A stretch of DNA of 64,000 nucleotides, taken from positions 310,001-374,000 of the forward strand of contig NW_024881700.1 in NCBI RefSeq assembly GCF_019059575.1. Reading direction: 5' to 3'. This document shows positions 22,201 to 33,017 of this stretch, one piece after another. Origin of the DNA: Amphibalanus amphitrite. Its lineage: Eukaryota; Arthropoda; Thecostraca; Balanomorpha; Balanidae. The notes beneath the pieces are model-generated. The model saw nothing but the letters and a program-made list of their open reading frames with translations, did no database searches and had not been told where the DNA came from. Both the position numbers and the translations under genes were made by a program. The stretch's first letter is position 1. Every line of letters begins with the position of its first letter.

Positions 22201-25200
22201 TTATGAGCATACATACATCAACATCCGGTAAAACCAGTATAACGCCTTTTGGGGCGACTAACGGAGCGAGCGAGAGGGTGGGACTTGCACGTGCGGAATT
22301 TCGAGGGGGTACCTCCAACTGACTTGTGCACGGCACCCTACTAACCGGTCTCTAGCGATGTGCCAAATTTGGGCACAATCGGCCCAGCCGTTCTCGAGAT
22401 CTGGAAGCGGCACCCTGCACGTGCGCACGTGCAAAATGGGTCATAACTGACTTGTGCACGGCACCCTACTAACCGGTCCCTAACTGTGTACCAAATTTGA
22501 GCGCAATCGGTCCAGCCGTTCTCGAGATCTGGAAACGACCCCTGCACGTGCGCACGTGCAGCAGCACCCCAAGTCTGGCACATGCATATGCAGTGCCTAG
22601 TGGGTGCCTACCTACATGCCAACTTTGAGCGCAATCGGCCCAGTAGTTACCGAGATATTGCAACAATTGCAAAACTGACACCTCTTCGTTTTGCACGTGG
22701 CACGTGCATAAGGGGTCACCCACATGCATCGGGAATAGTCCAATACTTGGTAGAAGGAATGAAGCTACCCTACAAAAATTACCGCATGTAAATCGGTCAA
22801 GTGGTTGCTGAGATATAAGCCTCGCAAAAGCGTCCGCACGGCCGGCCGGCCGGCCGGCCGCTCATACTCAGAAATTTCCGTTAATCTAAGGAAAGACTAC
22901 GCTCGCTTCGCTCGCTCCGTAATTAGCGCAAGTAACGACTAAATAAGTGATAATATGGATCAAAACAGACAGTGACCGACCAACGCCACTGCATATCTGC
23001 AGCGGATATACAGCTGATGTATATCCAGCAAATAGCGCCCCACATGTCCCCAGCACAGCACGTCATGACTGGCGCCGCGGCATTCAGCAGCGGCGGCCGG
23101 GCCGGGGAGGTGGTGACGGGTCGGTGGGCAGGCCATTGGCACGGCACCGCAGCGGCCGGCCCAGAGGGCACCGGGGAGAGCTGTGGCTGGCAGACGGCTG
23201 GCCGGCTGGTCGGTCGGTCGGCCCGTCCCGACAGCCGCCCAGTCGACCGGCCGAGCTACCAGCGCAGTAGCCACTAGCCAGACATCGCAGATAGATTCGA
23301 CGGCAAGAAACGCAATTCGAATTTCTCCTCAAAGTGCGACGCAAATAATATTTGGCAGAGCAGGCCTAATATCATTTACACCCTTTGATTGGCATCACTG
23401 CCGTTCACTACTGCCGTTTATTGGCATCAACTGAACTGTGTTTGCGGACATTTATGACGATAAAAAGAGAACGAGTCTGCATTGAACGATAAAATCAGCC
23501 TAGCGGTTATCGGCGCCCAAATATTTACGGGCATGCGTCAACAGTATTGTCAACAGTTCAAAGAAATAAATAAACATTTGCTAGCATCGGTATATTTTCA
23601 AATGGCGTGATTATCAATCTACGCCAATTTACTTGGCTGAACTCAGGATGCATCTAACACCACCGCAGTAACAGGCATCCGAGATTTGTATCGCTTTCAG
23701 CCCGTAATGGTGGTGATGACCACGAGATGGTGTGTCTGGCCACATATCATCCACGTCACAATCGTCATGGGCAGTGAACAGCGCTAGCACACCCATTTGC
23801 GTCAAAGGTACTTTTTGACTGTGTCTGACTGTCTAGATCCAGAGCTCTTGTTTGTTTATTGAGGCTTCTACGCGAGCCGACAGCAATATTCATTTTACTC
23901 CCATTAAAAAACGCACTTTTCTTTAACACATCGCATCGCATTTCTGCGTTCTCCATTCCTACCCGGCCTTATCGTCCCCAGCCGGCCACACCCCCAGCTC
24001 GGCCGTCTCAGCGGGGTCGGGGCCGCCGGCGCTCGGCTGTGACGACGGCGCGCCGCGCGGGTCAGGGGCGGCTAGCGGCCGGCGGCCGGCGCCACCGACG
24101 ACTGTTTGGCCGCATTGCTCGCGGGGGGAGGGGGCGGGGGAGAAGGGAGGAGCGGCCGGCACACCGCCCCGTCCGGCCTGACACCTCGGCGGTCGCCAGG
24201 CCGGCACGGTCCGTCGTCTGCCGCCGGCCCCGGCCTCACCCCACACTAACGGTGCCCGGCCTCAGCACTGCCAGGTGAAAATACTGAGCCGCCCGGCGGC
24301 CCGACATCCGCACAGGCTCTCCGCTAAGCGGCAGCCGGTTATATGCAACCGTCAATAAGACGGCATATTTATAGCCTGTAATGTGCTAAATCGAGGCCGA
24401 ATGAATGAGTGTGCGGCGATAGCAAACATGATAACAGTTCTGCATCATTCCCGGTCCATGTTCCGTGGCACTGGGCCGCGGCGGTTGCGATATGCACGGT
24501 CGGCTTGTGCCGGCATGAATCAGGCTCCTTTTTATAGCCGCGGCTGAATCACAGCTGTCGCGTGCCATTAGTGGGTGCCTTGGTTCAGCGGCCGGCCAGC
24601 GGAGGCGCGGAGAAACCTCTGGACCGCGCCCGGGAACACCCCCGCCCGGCCCGCTGTCTGGTGCGCCTGGTGGGGCAGCAACCTACCGCTGCACTGACGA
24701 CAGCCTGCATGTTATTGACAATTCCCAGAGCACGCTCAGGCTGTCTGTCGTAACCAAACGTCAGTGTTTGTCACTGATTGAGACGATCTCCTCGGTCCAT
24801 GCGCAGTGGCCGAATTCCGCGGAAGTCACAGAGGTTCAATCTTTGGGTACAACGAAACTAGACAAAACTAGAAACAGCTAGGTACGACGCACTTCCACGC
24901 AGACTATTCATAAACGACGATGGTTAAGTATGAAGTAATGGATTAAAATTACAGTCGAAAGTCCCTAACCAAATAAACCAGCCAGAATGTCAGCCCAGAG
25001 GACTTATTCGTGTCAAGAAGTTATGACTAAAACTGCATGGAATCAACAAAACTACGCAATTCTCATACAACGCAAAAAAGGACACGCTAAAGGACACTCT
25101 GGAAACAGGGCCAACGTTTATGCGAGCATGATTGTCATCGGTGTCGAAAGTGAAACAGAGCCAGGAAATAAACGTTGTATATGTGATTAATTTGGCATTC

Positions 25201-27932
25201 AAAATGAGACTAGGTATCCTTGGAAATATATGAATACCAAACATTAACTATACTCTGCCGTACAAAGCAAACACGATGACTTAAGGTCAGAGGTCATTGT
25301 GTCAGGCCAGGGGTCACCCGAACGCAAACGTTTTTGGCTTTGCACGGCAGGTACTGACCTACTATGGACGTCAAACCCCTTGAGACCCCACTTTTTTGCG
25401 ATAATTTTTAAATGCGTCAACTCTCGTTGATAATATTCTGGCAATGTGTGTTTCAGAACCTGCCGAAACTTTTATTACTAAGGTATTTTGACGCCAAACG
25501 ATTATGAAAGGTACTTCTCATTCACTCGTAATGTTAAATTTCACGGAACGAATATGCTGTTTGGGTAGAGGCTACGCGCTCATGGGGCGGAGCCACGTAA
25601 TGACGTCAGCGCTAAGCTCCGCCCTACCCCTCCGGCGCTCCTTGCTCGGCGACCGGTCACTCGCGTCTCTCGCTCCATCCAGGCTTGATGGTGGGCGGTA
25701 GCTGGTAGCGGTAGCGGGCGCTGGTAGATGGCATTTAGAGCAGATGGCGCTGGTGGCGGGGCTCGAGTGTGGCCGAGCGCAAGCCTCTGCCCGGGCCTGA
25801 ATTGACCTTAGCATTACGAGTGAATGAGAAGTATCTTCCATAATAGTTTGGCGTCAAAATACCTTAGTAATAAAAGTTTCGGCAGGTTCTGAAACATACA
25901 ATGCCAGAATATTGTCAACGAAAGTTGACGCATTTAAAAATTATCGCAAAAAAGTGGGGTCTCAAAGGGTTTGACGTTCATAGTAGGCAAAATGTGACAA
26001 AAGCAGACAACATCTGACAGAATGTAAACAATATCAAGTTTTTCATGGCCGGAAAAAAACACACCACTGGAATTAGCTGAAGCTGTCCGTGAGTTTCACA
26101 TCCCATTTGCGATTGGAACATTAGCTCAGTAAATTCGGCCGTAAAATTTGGTGGGCACAAAATATTACACATGCTGTAAGTAGCGTTCTGGGAAAACATC
26201 GCCGCCTGTCGCGAGATAAGACTTGGATGGCCATTTTCCTATTTCAACTGAAGAAAATAACATCCCTAGTGAACTTCTAATTCAACAGGAACCGTGGGCC
26301 ACGAATGAATCAAGAGGACCATTCAAATAGTTTCTCCGGTGATGACGATGATGATTTGAGGGTTTGGAACGCCCGGATTGCAGTGCAGTCATCGGCGCCC
26401 AAATCAGCTTCTTCGCCATGAATACACACACATCACAAAACCACGACCCACGAGCGCTAAGCGAGTCATCCCACCCGGCGACTGACCTTGCAGGAGATGC
26501 AGGCCAGCGAGACCTGCGTATCCGGGTGGTGGTCGCACAGGACCGGCCGGTGGATCGGGATCGGGTTCTTGTTGGCCGCCTCCTCCAGTTCAGTCAGCGT
26601 CATCGCCTGGTGCCGCTGGAAGCAGTTCATCTTCTGCGGAAGAAGAGGCAGTGGAGCTCAGTTGAAGGAACCATGGGCTTCTTCATTGTGCCGAGAGTGG
26701 CATTGTATCAAATGGCGACCACTTAATGTTGAACACAGTGCTGCTGTTCAGTGTTCAGCTCAGCTGTAGAATCGATTGTTAACGTAGTGAAATAATAAAC
26801 AGGCGGTCGTCACCACGATAAAGCTGACGATTACAATGATCACGATGATCACTGAAGTATAGCCGCGGTGCATTGGAAACCGCAGGTAGTGCTATTCTAA
26901 GGGTTGAGCTAAGAGAGCCATAATGCAAATTGTTCTGCAGTGAAAGATATTGACAAAAAGATAATGAAAATGATTCTTAAGTTTCACTGATTTTCATGAA
27001 AAATGAACACCGATTATTGCTAAACATAACAAAGCAACTGTAACCGCATATGCTGTTACATTGCAAAGCAAAATGAAGATAAGAAATTTCTGAAATTTTA
27101 GCATTTAGTAAGCCACTCAGTAATTAGCAGTCTATCTCAACATGGCAAAAGTGTATAAAAACATGTTTACAGTCCCCGCCACCGGCGTGTCGCGGTGACG
27201 CGCCGCTACTGACCTGGTGCGCCTGGTGGCACTGGGCGCAGAGGAAGTGGGCGCAGTCGGCGCAGCGCGCCTCGGCCGGCTGGCCGGCGCGGCAGCTGGA
27301 GCACGCGGCGGCGCCCTCGCGCACCAGCTGCATGTCGCGCAGGTTGAGCGTCACATGGTCGAGTGGCAGGGCGGCGGCGCCGCGCTCGTCCAGCCGCGTC
27401 GGCTGCTGACAGCGGCGGCACTCGACGGCGCCCGACTCGTCCTCGTCCTCCTCGTGCTGGCGCTGAACGCAGCGCTCGCAGAACGCGTGCAGACAGCGCA
27501 GCAGTCGCGGCCGCTGATAGCCCTCTCTGTGAGCGAGCAATCAGCGTCAAATGCTGACAGTGATCGACAAAACGCAAGCCAATGGCACACGCAGCGCATA
27601 TAGCGAACGCACAACGCATATTATCCAATATACGCTACACCTTCAAACAGCTACTGGCAGCAGAGGCTCACGATAAAAAACATTTCAGATGTTTTCAGCT
27701 CTGGCATAATGGCCAAATATTGTGCTGTAGTCTGTAATGATATGCAAAGTCTTTTTTACCAATGCATCTAGGCAATTACTCCATGACTACTGTTAGGGCA
27801 GAACCGTCCGTTGTGCACTGACCCGCAGATGCTGCAGACCGTGTCGGCCGACTCCTCCTCCAGTGGCTCCAGGCGCTGGTCCTCGCCCACCAGCGTGGCG
27901 TCCAGGTCCAGAAACGAGTCCGAGCCAGACAT
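14235..27932 (-). CDS. brat: Brat-like TRIM-NHL protein, complete 15-exon CDS (964 aa)
   Basis: Brat/TRIM-NHL proteins are post-transcriptional repressors that bind mRNA through an NHL propeller. Coding exons in transcript order: 27823-27932, 27214-27526, 26487-26633, 20165-20299, 19512-19753, 18782-18944, 18185-18432, 17528-17800, 17022-17260, 16571-16696, 16087-16289, 15303-15496, 14866-15029, 14473-14705, 14235-14339. All joins keep phase; total 2895 nt. Domains: C3HC4 RING about 33-76 ([17 protein letters not shown]); B-box 1 from about 112 (CSSC, CADC, CAQC); B-box 2 about 173-215 (CDHH, CISC, CEQC); coiled coil about 236-370; Gly/Pro/Ala-rich linker to about 665; NHL repeats to the end, finishing [14 protein letters not shown]. 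The strings [19 protein letters not shown] and [20 protein letters not shown] are Brat-type. The start at 27932 (gcggccATG) is preferred; an in-frame ATG at 27968 would add 12 residues. The RING is split by an intron after CSICG. Introns carry several transposons. Confidence 0.95.
15622..15830 (+). repeat. tRNA-derived SINE-like sequence
   Basis: An A-box-like TAGCTCAGTCGG (15631-15642) and a B-box-like GGTTCGAGGC (15697-15706) lie 66 bases apart, with a non-tRNA tail after them. The acceptor and T stems do not pair properly, so this reads as a tRNA-derived SINE or relic rather than a working tRNA. It lies in a brat-like intron. Confidence 0.5.
19072..19368. mobile_element. hAT-like MITE, CAGTGTCC family, copy 2 (297 bp)
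   Basis: Ends CAGTATCCCAAAA and CATTTGGGACACTG are flanked by near-identical 8-mers CTCTTGTG and CTCTTATG, an aged 8-bp target duplication. The interior matches copy 1 at 7184-7476. It lies in the brat-like intron between exons 18782-18944 and 19512-19753. Confidence 0.85.
19915..20030. repeat. Polypurine tract in a brat-like intron
   Basis: About 115 bases are almost entirely A/G on the + strand (gaaaaaggaag..., gagggagggagagg...), and therefore pyrimidine-rich on the transcribed - strand. It lies between the exons 19512-19753 and 20165-20299. Confidence 0.7.
21013..21399. repeat. Inverted repeat with about 45-50 bp arms
   Basis: The left arm (about 21013-21063) starts gtacagccctc and includes gcgtggtaggtattc; the right arm (about 21347-21399) is its inverse, with gaatacctaccacgc and gagggctgtac. 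The spacer is about 285 bp. It may be a small foldback transposon; no target duplication is evident. Confidence 0.75.
22229..22925. repeat. CACGTG-rich dispersed repeat, copy A
   Basis: The same element occurs at 48834-49706. Shared marks: a start like ataacgccttttgg, the phrase gcgcaatcggcccagccg, a perfect 20-bp palindrome CTGCACGTGCGCACGTGCAG (22542-22561), and a terminal block of alternating GCTCGCTC ending cgtaattag. The interior contains about a 128-bp decayed tandem unit (caccctactaaccgg at 22334 and 22462). Ends carry gagcgagcgag / ctcgctccgt in inverse orientation. It has no coding capacity and its class is unknown. Confidence 0.85.
23970..24290. other. CpG-rich block within the large brat-like intron
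   Basis: This stretch is strongly GC- and CpG-rich, including a ggggggagggggcggggg run near 24124, inside an otherwise AT-rich intron. It could be an internal CpG island or alternative promoter; no exon is supported within it. Confidence 0.4.
25358..25987. mobile_element. Foldback element with about 180-bp inverted arms
   Basis: The left arm begins CCTACTATGGACGTCAAACC (25358) and runs to about 25536; the right arm (about 25808-25987) is its inverse, with only scattered mismatches and small gaps. The unrelated centre is GC-rich. There is no coding capacity and no clear target duplication. It lies in the large brat-like intron. Confidence 0.8.
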
Positions 27933-28180
27933 GGCCGCTGCGCCCGCGCCCGCTCGCCTCTCTCGCACACACCGGCCGGTCGCCGCGCACCGCCGCTGCC
28001 GCTGCTCCCGCTTGGTGGTCTACCACTGTTAGACAGTGCCGGCAGCTTACATTACGTAGACAGTGTCTGTGAAACACAAGAGTCCGTGTACAAACGTTAT
28101 AGTTGCAAGAGACGGAAGAGTTAGCGGCGATAGTTTATTTCATGATGGTCCATAAAGGCAAATGTAAGAAGATTTCTGCC

Positions 28181-30119
28181 CGGGGTGCGGAGCCGGAGCC
28201 GGAGCCGCCGGAGTCGGCATATTTTGCCCGGAGCCGGAACCGTGAAACAATATAGCCCAAAGCCGGAGCCGGAGCCGTCAAAGAAGGGGGCGAATCCGGC
28301 TCTTTTTTAAGAGGAAAAGTTATTTGACCTAGTTCGGTTTGACAGTACGAGGGGGTATCGAAAAGTTCTGATCATCACATAGAAGATATAGACCGATTTT
28401 GATGATTTTTGGTTGGTATTATATTTGGTTCTTAAGAACAATGTTCCCGCAAAGAGAATCCTGAGAAGTGGTTTTATCTTATGTAGGAGAGACTTAGAAG
28501 TAAAAAAGATGAGTATTGGGCCCATTGAGGACCGAACCGTCATCCAACTAATGCATTTGAAACGGTATCACACTGAGAAAATACATCAAGAAAGTGAAAT
28601 TAGTTAATAGCTGGGGAAGCCCATCTAATGTACTTACCGAAAATGAACAAATAATTTTCAACTTGGTTGCATTTCCCTTGCAGGGGAGTCAAAAAGTGAG
28701 TGACTACCAGTGACTGACAAGGTGGTGACTGTGAAGGAAGTGGAGGACCTCATCCTTACAGATCGTCGTGTGACCTTTCAGATGATTGTGCAACAGAAAG
28801 GTCTCAATTCTGGCAGTGCCTGAAAATATTATCGGCGAAGAACGACAGACGATAAAGGAGTCAGCCCGCTTAGAAGTTCGTGTATCTACTTTGTTCAAGA
28901 GAAAAATGCGTCTTGGCCTTTCGAAATGAAAACTAGGTTTTTTTAGGAAATTGAAGACATCTTCGATCATTTAATGACTTGTAACGAATGCTGGGTCTAT
29001 GTGTATGATCCAGAGACAAAAAGATGATCAAGAAGTTTAAGCACGGCACATCTGTTCTTCATAAAAGGCGAAGATGCAGAAGCCGATATGGAAAGTCAAT
29101 GCTATCAGTGTTCTGGATCTGGCGTAGGATAGTCATTACCGACTGTCTTGATGATGGTCGGATAATGATAAGCAAGCACTACTGCACACTTTTGAAGAAG
29201 TTGCGAGATGGCCTCAAGCAGAATCGCCGCAAAAAAGCCCAAGAAAGATGTTTTATCCGCACCGACAGCGCCCCCGCCCATTCGTCCTGAGCTGCGATTT
29301 AAGAATCAACATGATGTGGACATTAAATCCTACCGCATCTAAGAAATTCACCTGACTGGGTATTAACTGACTCTTGATTGTTACAGGAGATGAAGAATCC
29401 ACAGTATGGCCGGTGATTAAAGGCCAGAAATGACGTCATTGATGAGGTGGAGCAGTGATTTACGGGACAAGGCGAAGGTCCTACAATGACCGCCTGAGGC
29501 ATCTCAAGAAACGATGCAATAAGTTTGCGGTCGTGTGTGGTGACTTGTAAAGGAGTAATGAACATCATGTAAAAAAATCAAATTTCTATCACATCTAATT
29601 CATGGTGATGATCAGAACTTTTCGATACCCCCTCGTACAAGGCAGTAAAACATGTGGTACGTCATAGGCCATCACGTGGATGAAAGAAGCTGAATACGTA
29701 TCCCCAGTGTCCCACAGTACGCAATCAACCTCCTGTCTGCTCCTCCCTCCCCACGTCTGCTGCATCCCGAGAACCTGAGGACCGGTCATCAGGTGACGGC
29801 CATTGTTTTGAAGCCAGTGCAATGGACCGAGAGTATTTCTTTCCGGGAAAAATACATATCCATAACATTTCGCCACCTTATATACCCTGTTCGGTGATCG
29901 CATGTGCTGTTGAGAAAATAGCCTTGTTATGCAAATACAGAAGCAACGTGCACCAATCCAATCGCCTTATTTCTTCCACCCGTATTTAATTGATCGCATA
30001 AGGGATGTACTGAGTCGGAGCCGGAGCCGGACCATTTTACTCGGAGCCGGAGCCGCCATGCTATTTCACTTGGAGCCGGACCCGGAGCTGTCTGAAATTT
30101 CCACGGCTCCGCATCCCTG
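28181..30119. mobile_element. GGAGCC-repeat element (hAT-like) interrupted by a mariner
   Basis: The left end begins near 28181 with GGGGTGCGGAGCC followed by ggagcc repeats; the right end (30018-30119) has the same repeats and closes with GGCTCCGCATCCC, the inverse of the start. The pair reads as the two ends of one non-autonomous element, with a mariner (28346-29637) inserted inside it. The hAT label rests on end style only; no exact 8-bp duplication is found. Confidence 0.5.
28346..29637 (+). mobile_element. Degenerate mariner element, 1292 bp
   Basis: Flanking TA (28346-28347 and 29636-29637) bounds near-perfect inverted ends CGAGGGGGTATCGAAAAGTT / AACTTTTCGATACCCCCTCG, and the length is typical of mariner. 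+ strand transposase remnants appear in shifted frames: WVYVYDPETK (about 29000), TDCLDDGRIMISKHYC (about 29138-29186) and IRTDSAPAHSS (about 29258-29290). The first catalytic Asp position appears to be Asn (context TCNECW), and several stops and frameshifts are present, so it is dead. Confidence 0.9.
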
Positions 30120-31428
30120 AATTTACTGCATCTAGTGATTTAATCTTTGATAAGATGCCTTCATGGGTACGGAAACAGAAAAGCAGCCACTGGCAGTAAG
30201 CAAATGGGTCAAGTTGGCATCGTCTATGAAGACGGGAAATGCGAGTGGACAGGGCTAGTGTAGTTGACCGGGCACTAGGTGGCAGGTGCTGCCCAAGGAC
30301 TCATTGATTTTGAAAGTCAACCACAGGTTATCAGCCAAAGAAAGAGAAAAACTTAAAACACAACCAATTATTACTGCGTCCCTGCTCCTCTATCATATAA
30401 AGCAAGCTAAAAAAAGCTGAGCTGAAACATGTCTAACTGAAGCAGCTGCAGCAGGCTGTGCAGTCGATGAACGGTACACCCAACCTAACACCACTTCTGT
30501 GGTCTGGCTGGCTGAGTGCCAATGAAGGCTTCACTGTGAACATCAGCCAATGCTACCCGAAAACCAGCTGGCGAGCAGACTAGGAATGCCACTTCCAGAT
30601 ACAAAACACACAACCACCAGCAGAATTTTTTGCCTGTTATGTAAAGAATGGGTAACTATAGTCTGTTCCATATCAAGCTTGTGGTCAGGGTTCCTTTGGC
30701 AGTTCGTTCCTCCATTCAATATTCTGCATCTTTGAATGCAAGAGCTGTATATACAGAAATCACGCACTGCTTTCAGCAGTGCACTTTGACCACAATATTG
30801 ATATGGAACAGAGTAAAGAATTTAAAATCTAATGGTTATCTGAAAATCGTACAGATTTAATGTCAAGGCATGACAAATGCAAGTACTTTAATTGTATTTT
30901 AAATCTCTTCCATATGCTTTGTTCCATGGCTTAAACTGAAAATCAGCACCCACCAAGCAGATAATGTCTTGCTGAGCCAAAGGTCCACCAACACATAGGT
31001 ATTCTTTGCATTTTTGCTCCCACCATATAATTAGATTGCAAATTCATGCAATCTAGTTATAAGGTAGGAGGGTATGTACAAAAGGCTAGAACTTGTAGGT
31101 AAGAAAAGGCTAATCACAGAACACAACTGGCTGGATAAGTTGTCTTATCCAGAAACAGTTATCTGTGAAATAATACTCTGAATGAACTGACTTCACAAGC
31201 CTGTTTGCAGCAACTTCCATGGTGTCAGCACTCAGCAGTATTTGCTATAGTGGATCAAAACACTGATGAAAATGATCTTAGTTTAAGACAAATTTTAATG
31301 CTGACTAGACATGAAAAATTATAATTCAGATAATGTAAATGATGAGCTAGTTGACACAAATAAGATCTTTAATTATATTTAATTGTAACAATTAGTTTGA
31401 TATTTATATCAAGATCCAAACTGTTTTA
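29638..31428. other. Intergenic, no gene seen
   Basis: Apart from the GGAGCC repeats ending at 30119, this is AT-rich DNA with only short chance frames. Confidence 0.6.
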
Positions 31429-32626
31429 TTAACCCGCGCCCTGCTGGGGGGGGGGGTGTTTGAACACCCCCCCCCCCTTGTGGTTTTTCGCGAATATCTC
31501 AAAAACGGCGGCGCGGAGCGCCGCCGTTTTTGGTACACCTTATCATACATCAATTCTACACATGTTGTGAAAATTTCAGACCAAGGTCATTCAAGGTCAG
31601 GTCACCAGGTCACTTGAAGTGACCTCACCTCATAAAAACTTTCAATGTCTGTCATAGCTACACCGAGTGACCGATCGCTTTGAAACTTTCAGCGATTGCT
31701 AAGAGCAATAGCATGTACAAAATGTATATCTCAGAATTTTGATATCGATGACCTAAGGTCAGGTCAATTTTGCGACCTCCCCATTATAAGTCAATGGGAG
31801 AAAATTGAAATGCGCCTCTTTTGGATGAAAGACATTATAAACACTCCCAAACACCGCATTACAAGTGGTTTAGACACACTGAACTTAAAAATGGTGTCCG
31901 TGACCCTTCTTTATGCCCTGAGGTCATCTTAGGTCACAAATGGTATCTAACAGTTTTTCGCAAATAACTTTTGATAGAGGCATGCTAGAGCGATGAAAAC
32001 GCCTTAGATGTGTTCAGCTCGACGATACGGATCGACTGATATGCAACATGACCCTTTCCGGTCAGGTCATGACCTTGACCTGAGGTCAAATTTTCAAGTT
32101 GACCTTTCAAGGTCAAGTTATAGTTCATTCGATGCGTCTTGACGAGAGGAACACGATGCCGGTAAAAGTAAGCTCGTACAAGGCTTGGGTCAAAAGTTAT
32201 TGCAGAAAAACTGTTTCCAAAAAATCGGCTATTTTTGCAGTTTTTGCCCCCTGCAGGCAAAACCGTTGACGTTAGGTCAAATCTGAGAAATTTACTCAGA
32301 AAGGGCGTTAATAGGGCTATCGAATGCGCTTTTCCCCGGCGCTGTAGCTCTATTGGTTCCCGAGTTATGCGCTGGCTTCTTGGAAATTTTCGACGTTCGA
32401 CCTGGAAATCGGCGAAATTTTGCCTTCAATGACCCCTGGTGACCTGACCTTTGACCTGACCAAAAAATTGACCGAAGTGATTTCGTCATTATTTTTTACG
32501 CTCTTTCGAACGCCGCCTTCCGCGTATCGCTACGTGGCCCAGGAGCCGAGTTACAAGGGGGGGTGTTCAAACACCCCCCCCCAGCAGGGCGTGGAAATCC
32601 AGGACCCCCAGCAGGGCGCGGGTTAA
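31429..32626. mobile_element. Non-autonomous TTAA-flanked element 2, 1198 bp
   Basis: TTAA at 31429-31432 and 32623-32626 bounds inverted ends CCCGCGCCCTGCTGGGGG / CCCCCAGCAGGGCGCGGG. Inside each end a G-run, a GTGTTTGAACAC-like palindrome and a C-run can fold back; the left end then has a GGCGGCGCGGAGCGCCGCC hairpin. The interior carries many AGGTCA/TGACCT words. It is related to element 4 (52048-52960) by a shared interior. Confidence 0.9.
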
Positions 32627-33017
32627 CCTACTCCAGGCTTATGAATTCATATCACCCACACAATCCTAGAATATCTGTCCCAATTATGACTGGAAGGTAG
32701 AAGGCCTGGGAGAATTTACCAGCCTATGTAGCTGGGGGAATGAAGGTAACTAGGTAAGGCATGAGTTATGCTATTTGATACCCATGTAATGAGGCCAGCT
32801 AAATCAACAGAAAAGCTTAAAGCAGCTGATATTGTTGTCAAATGTTGACAATTTTGCAATAACAGCAAAAAAAAAACAGCTTATGTGACATCAGTCAGGC
32901 TAACTGACGTAACCATGTCAGTGGACTGCTGTCACATGGCAGTGGCAGCATGTGAGACACCTGCTATATGATGGCCCAATCTTAATCCTCACATCTATCA
33001 TCCATGCCCTTTCAAAG

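Larger units (their letters stand above)
20300..26486 (-). other. Large brat-like intron (6.2 kb)
   Basis: This intron splits the B-box 2 coding sequence (exons 26487-26633 and 20165-20299). It holds an inverted repeat (21013-21399), a CACGTG-rich dispersed repeat (22229-22925), GC-rich blocks (23050-23280 and 23970-24290) and a long-arm foldback element (25358-25987). No extra coding exon is supported. Confidence 0.75.

Noticed and set aside
22959..23274. Overlapping open frames in a GC-rich intron block
   Set aside because: Open in several frames on both strands; no domain or splice support.
27206..27628. Long alternative frames over the RING/B-box exon
   Set aside because: Shadow frames of the GC-rich exon; the Cys/His zinc pattern exists only in the chosen frame.
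27933..27968. Upstream ATG at 27968 for the brat-like protein
   Set aside because: Possible, but the ATG at 27932 has the better context and the added residues are low-complexity.
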